Positions 59,745-64,000 of a stretch of DNA of 64,000 bases are shown here, piece after piece. Source of the DNA: Stropharia rugosoannulata (lineage: Eukaryota; Basidiomycota; Agaricomycetes; Agaricales; Strophariaceae); assembly GCA_028532985.1 (NCBI GenBank), contig JANCIK010000003.1, forward strand, positions 3,854,001-3,918,000. Reading direction: 5' to 3'. Made by a program: the position numbers and the translations under genes. Position 1 is the first letter of the stretch. The number at the start of each line of letters is the position of its first letter. The notes under the pieces are model-generated. The model made no database searches and was not told where the DNA came from. It saw only the letters and a program-made list of their open reading frames with translations.

Positions 59745-62700
59745 CTAGTTGAGTGTTAACAATTGAGCTCTGTCCTCCTTGATGGAATACAACAGGATAT
59801 ATGATGCGTTGCTCTCTCCTTTACGTTTGAGAACGGCCTCCCTTAGTTGTTGGGCATACGCCGCGTGTTGAGCAGGAAAGAGAGCTGCGATCGGCTTCCA
59901 GGCTTCTTCGTCAGTGACCCAAGCCGGCGAACGCACCATGGCCTCAAATTGCGCTGGGCTTACATCCACCGCTACAGTTGGCATGCCAGATTGAAAAGCG
60001 CTCTGAATAGAAGTCACTTTCTCGAATGCTTTGAATCATTTTAAGAGTGACATGAGCCCACGGTCAAATAATAGGAGGAGGTGAAGAACCATACCTTTGT
60101 TTTCAAACAAGGCTTTCGTATTGCTTTTGCGCACTTTTTTGGGGTCAGGAACAACGACCTGTACAAGCGGGTGGTGTGTGACAAGGTCCTTGGTGGCGGG
60201 TACATGCATAGCCGGCTCGATAATAGCAGGAGCGCCTGACGTCGAAGCATCAATGCGCTTCTGTTCTGATATTTGATGATGCAACCATGGAATGAGCTCG
60301 ATTTTTGATACTAAAAGAATGGTTAGTCTTTGATGATCACAATGAAGCTGTGGAGGGAACTACATACATTCGACTTCAGTCCCTTTAAGAATACTCTTCA
60401 CTTTGAAAGCAGGTAGATTGCGACCAGTGCGCGGGCGAGGATAGACAGTGAATCTGAAGATGGCGAGATTAACATATTATCACCCGTTTCAAGGAGAGGA
60501 CCTACAAGATACCCTCCCGCGCACATATGTCCAGATGATTCTCATGTTCTGTGTCTGGCAGTCCCGTTTCGTACATGAGATCGGCACTAATGTGATGCTG
60601 CCACAGGTATGAAACAACCTCTAGGCGCTCCTGAAGATAACCTGGGTGATATGATACAACATAGACATCACAGCGCCGTGGGCTCCAAAAGCCGAATGAT
60701 CGGTCTTCCTTCACAAGGGTCTTGATAGACGCGCTCTGGTATTGAGCAAGCGCCGCCGTGATTTTCTCAACACCAATTTGTATCCCAACAGCGCAAATGG
60801 GCTCCGCCTTTTGCTTGACAGGCAGGAAACTCGCGATAAGGTTATCATATCTATCATTAGGGGTTGAATGTCGGAGGTACCGATTATGGCGTTAAAAAAA
60901 CTTACCGTCCTCCGGCAGCAAGAATGTCAGACGGCTTGTTCCGCCTAACGACCTCCACAATGATGCCGCTTTTGAGATGAGTGTTGTGACTGCCAAGCAT
61001 GAGTGGTCGAAAATAGATTGAGCGAGACACGCCTGCGGATTGTGCAAAGTTAATGGTGTCCTTCAACTCCTGGATCGCAGGCTGCATAAGCGTAATGAGG
61101 GCCGGTGACGTCTTCTCTAACTGGGTTATGACTGCATCCACATCCTCCCCTACCACTTGATGTCAATAAAGGATACAAAGTGAAGAAAGGGTAGCAACTT
61201 ACTTGTCTCGCATAGCAGTTCGAGTTCATCTATAGTACTCCGCAGTAACCCCTTCTTTGTCAAAATCGTACGTTTCTGAGCAGCGCTTGACTTCGAGGGG
61301 TTGACAAACTCGTGGACTGCTGCTCGGATATCTGGCGGGATCCGGCTCATAATAGCATCTATGACTATATAATTGATCAGTTTCAGTCCACCTTGATTCC
61401 AGAACAAAACACGTACTCTTTGAATGTGAGATATGGATATCATAGTGTTGCGACAAATTGGGGAAGCTATCCAAACAGTCGTTGACAACAGCTATGATTT
61501 CAGCCCCAGCAGCAATAGGTCCTGTCTCGAGATCTGGACTAATAATATCAAACAGCGCCGCCTTCGTGAAGTTGGGGTGCCCTGCTACTGGGCTGCGAAA
61601 TTCAAGTTAGTCAAGAGGTGATATGCGACGCAGAAAAACGTACTTAGGTCTGAAAACGTTAGCGATGTGATACCGTTTAATACGCTTGATGCTTTCCCTA
61701 GCAGCCATTCGTGCGAAGGGAATAAGAATATTGTTGGGTAGCGCAACAATGTCCCCGTGCTGGTCAATGAAAGTAGCCTGTGAATTTTGCTCTTCAACGT
61801 CAGTTATAGGCATGAGAAGAGGAGGTTCCATGTCTACTGCTCCGTGCAGATGGAATATAGCTGCGAGGCGTTCCTCTACTATATTGTTCAAGGAAGCATA
61901 CTCAGGTGCCTCCAGCATGCTGTCATAGAGTACAGTTCTCGATAAGCGCGGTGATTGTTTGAAGAGGGTGGATAGAACAGTTTGATGGTATGGTGAATCT
62001 GCTTTGGCTACGCAATGATAGATCAAGACATTTATTAGTTCTGGAAGTACCGAACCTCACCTATCAAGCGGAGGGCATTTTTGTAGTAATCGTCTTCTAA
62101 CCTGGTGGGTAGCAGGGGGCTTTGAGACAACTCTATCGCAGAAGGGCGCTTTTCCGGTTGATGTTGTAGTAGCCACGTAATAACTCAAGAAAAGTTATGT
62201 CAGCATCGTGCGTCTGCAAAGAAAGATTATCAAACGTACTTTCTTTCTGCTTATGTCGCTGTTGGTCCCAGGTTGGTGGGAAAATGATGCTAGGTCTACG
62301 TAAATCTTCAAGGACAGCTATACGCTCTGCTCCCGTATTGAATTTGAAGTTCATCTCGAAGAAGACGATCTTCAAGCGAACGAAACAGCGTTATTAGTGA
62401 AGACGGTGGGTATCGAGAAATGGATTGATACATACACCGAGACTGTACATATCCGCCTTGGAATGGTCCCTGGGACCTCGTCCACGTCTTCGAGACTGAA
62501 CTTCTGGGGCGATGTATAAACGTGTCCCCACCTCTTTAAAAGGGCATTAGAGTACATATAGATGGGGGAAAACAAACGGCGTACCAAGCGTCATATCAGC
62601 CTCCATGATAACGGCGGGAGATGCAACGTCGGAAGGATCAACAGCAGCGAGACTCGAAGTGGCGAGACCGAAGTCACCAACTTTGCAGTCACCCTTCGCA

Positions 62701-64000
62701 TCTGCAGAATAGTTGTAAAATAAGAAAGGCTTGATAAAAGAATCTATACGCACCGATGAAGATATTGGTTAGTTTGATGTCCCTGTGCAGGATGTTAAGC
62801 GTTGACATATGCACGAGTGCGTCAACGATTTGCTGGAACAACCTCCAGGCTTCTTGTTCAGAGATGCCTTCATCCACCCGCTAAACATTAACGGCGAGTT
62901 TAAAATTTAAGTAGATCTAGCTCATTTATACAAGCCTAGGACCACTCACCTCTCTCAACGTTTGTCTCTCTACGAATTCCATCTGAATATAAAGCGTCCT
63001 CGAGATAGGCGGATGGTATGGTACCTCCGGGGCATTCTTCATAAGTGCCCCTTGACCGTTATCCATACCAGGACCACCATGCTTGCCTTTTGTAAGCATG
63101 AGCCCGAGTGGTCCGCTCGCACTGCGCGATCGGCTGCGCGTGAACAGACTTGAAAATTCATCGCCGCCTTCATCACTGCTAGAGCTGTCCCCATCATCCC
63201 CTCCCTCCGGGGAGCTTGTCCGCGAAAAGTGGATACTTGGGAAGCTGCTCCGGGAGACGGAGACGTCATCAAAATCGCCAATGCTGAGCCGGAACGTGCC
63301 GTTCACGGGGAGGTGACGCTCGTTACTGTTTGCGCTGCCGCTCGCCCCACCATCGTCATCGTCATCTTCGTCGCTATCGCTATCTTCACCACCGCTGGAG
63401 TCGTCGGAACCATCGCCATTGTTCGTGCGATGTCGGATACGCTTTTTATGTGAGAGTGTCGGTACGGACGTCATCATCCCTTCCTCAATACTGCTATCCG
63501 ATTCGGACGCTGATACAGATGCAGATACAGATATTGACGGCTCGTACGTCTCAACCCATGTCGTATAGTAGCGCACGATATTGCGATGCGAGAGGCGGCT
63601 GAGGGCATTGACCTCGCGGAAAATCTTGGTATCACTTTGCATTGTCTTCAATCGAATTTTTTTCACTATACGACACGCGGTGAGCCATAGGCGGACACTA
63701 CAAAGTAGAAATTAATAAACAAATATACCGGCATATATCCTGGAGTCGATCTTATTCTTCGCTTTAACGACCGATCCAAACGCACCCCTCCCCTGTAGGC
63801 AACAAAGATGAACGATGAGTAAGTGTCCGTGTCCAATGACCAAACCCATACCAGAAGTTCGAGTTCTTCCCAGTCCTCTTTCCACCGACTTGTTTGCTTC
63901 CTCTGTTGCGTCATGCTCATTCCTAATCCCATTCTGAAGTAGTCACCGCCCTCGGGACTTCCAAAAGGCATATGGTGCATTGGGGTCTTTGGCTCGAGCG
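59745..64000 (-). CDS. GCN2: eIF2-alpha kinase GCN2 (partial, N-terminus beyond right edge)
   Basis: Read right to left: a linker with SRWKEDWEELELL, then GRGAFGSVVKAKNKIDSRIYA (glycine loop) and VKKIRLK (ATP lysine), RLSHRNIVRYYTTWVETYEP, a long acidic kinase insert (about 63060-63470: GGEDSDSDEDDDDDGG), then YIQMEFVERQTLRE, HRDIKLTNIFIG (catalytic loop) and KVGDFGLA (DFG). Activation segment and APEV-like region lie near 62440-62560. The histidyl-tRNA-synthetase-like region follows (about 60900-62100), and the anticodon-binding-like C-terminus ends SYILLYSIKEDRAQLLTLN with the stop at 59745. GCN2 senses uncharged tRNA and phosphorylates eIF2-alpha. The RWD and pseudokinase parts are outside the window. 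Kinase motifs are intact. Many short introns. Confidence 0.93.

Noticed and set aside
1..64000. CRISPR arrays, bacterial operons or phage systems
   Set aside because: The window is an intron-rich eukaryotic region with no such repeat-spacer structure.

Overview
The window reads as nuclear DNA of a mushroom-forming basidiomycete (Agaricomycetes). Nearly every gene is cut by many 45-75 nt GT-AG introns. Several proteins belong to families I associate with this class: adenylate-forming reductases, MYND proteins with a long conserved tail, a small Gly/Asn-rich hydrophilic protein and a BTB-like family. There is no operon logic; genes lie on both strands. The calls come from translating and splicing by eye and from remembered family motifs. 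No database search was run.

Left part (1-20.7 kb): a dynein heavy-chain gene (+) that encodes only the tail and stops before the linker and motor; an intron-containing tRNA-Asn(GUU); an adenylate-forming reductase (A-T-R, +); a small one-helix membrane-protein candidate (-); a dienelactone hydrolase (DLH copy 1, -); a MYND zinc-finger protein (copy 1, -); and ribosomal protein eL8 (-), whose first coding exon is the bare start codon.

Middle (20.7-31.1 kb): a compact housekeeping block with an F-box/LRR-like protein (+), a LENG1-type CIR_N splicing-associated protein (-), the XPF/Rad1 repair endonuclease (+), a BTB/POZ protein (-) and MYND copy 2 (+), which appears to use a GC-AG intron.

Accessory part (31.1-50 kb): gene-poor. 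It holds a weak proline-rich gene, a transposon-like relic, DLH copies 2 and 3 (+), a decayed serine/arginine-repeat locus, Elongator subunit ELP6 (-), a BTB-like protein (-) and a stress-protein candidate with a CRE-like site and TATA box (+). DLH1-MYND1 (both -) and MYND2-DLH2 (both +) form a mirror image around about 24 kb, which suggests an old inverted duplication.

Right part (50-64 kb): a low-complexity protein with three GRGG motifs (-), a mitochondrial-type hotdog thioesterase (+), an NAD(P)-dependent dihydroflavonol-reductase-like enzyme with a 9-nt microexon (-), and the eIF2-alpha kinase GCN2 (-), which runs off the right edge. Functionally the genes cover translation and its control (eL8, ELP6, GCN2, tRNA-Asn), DNA repair, mRNA processing and small-molecule metabolism. 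They do not look like one pathway, and no biosynthetic cluster surrounds the reductase.
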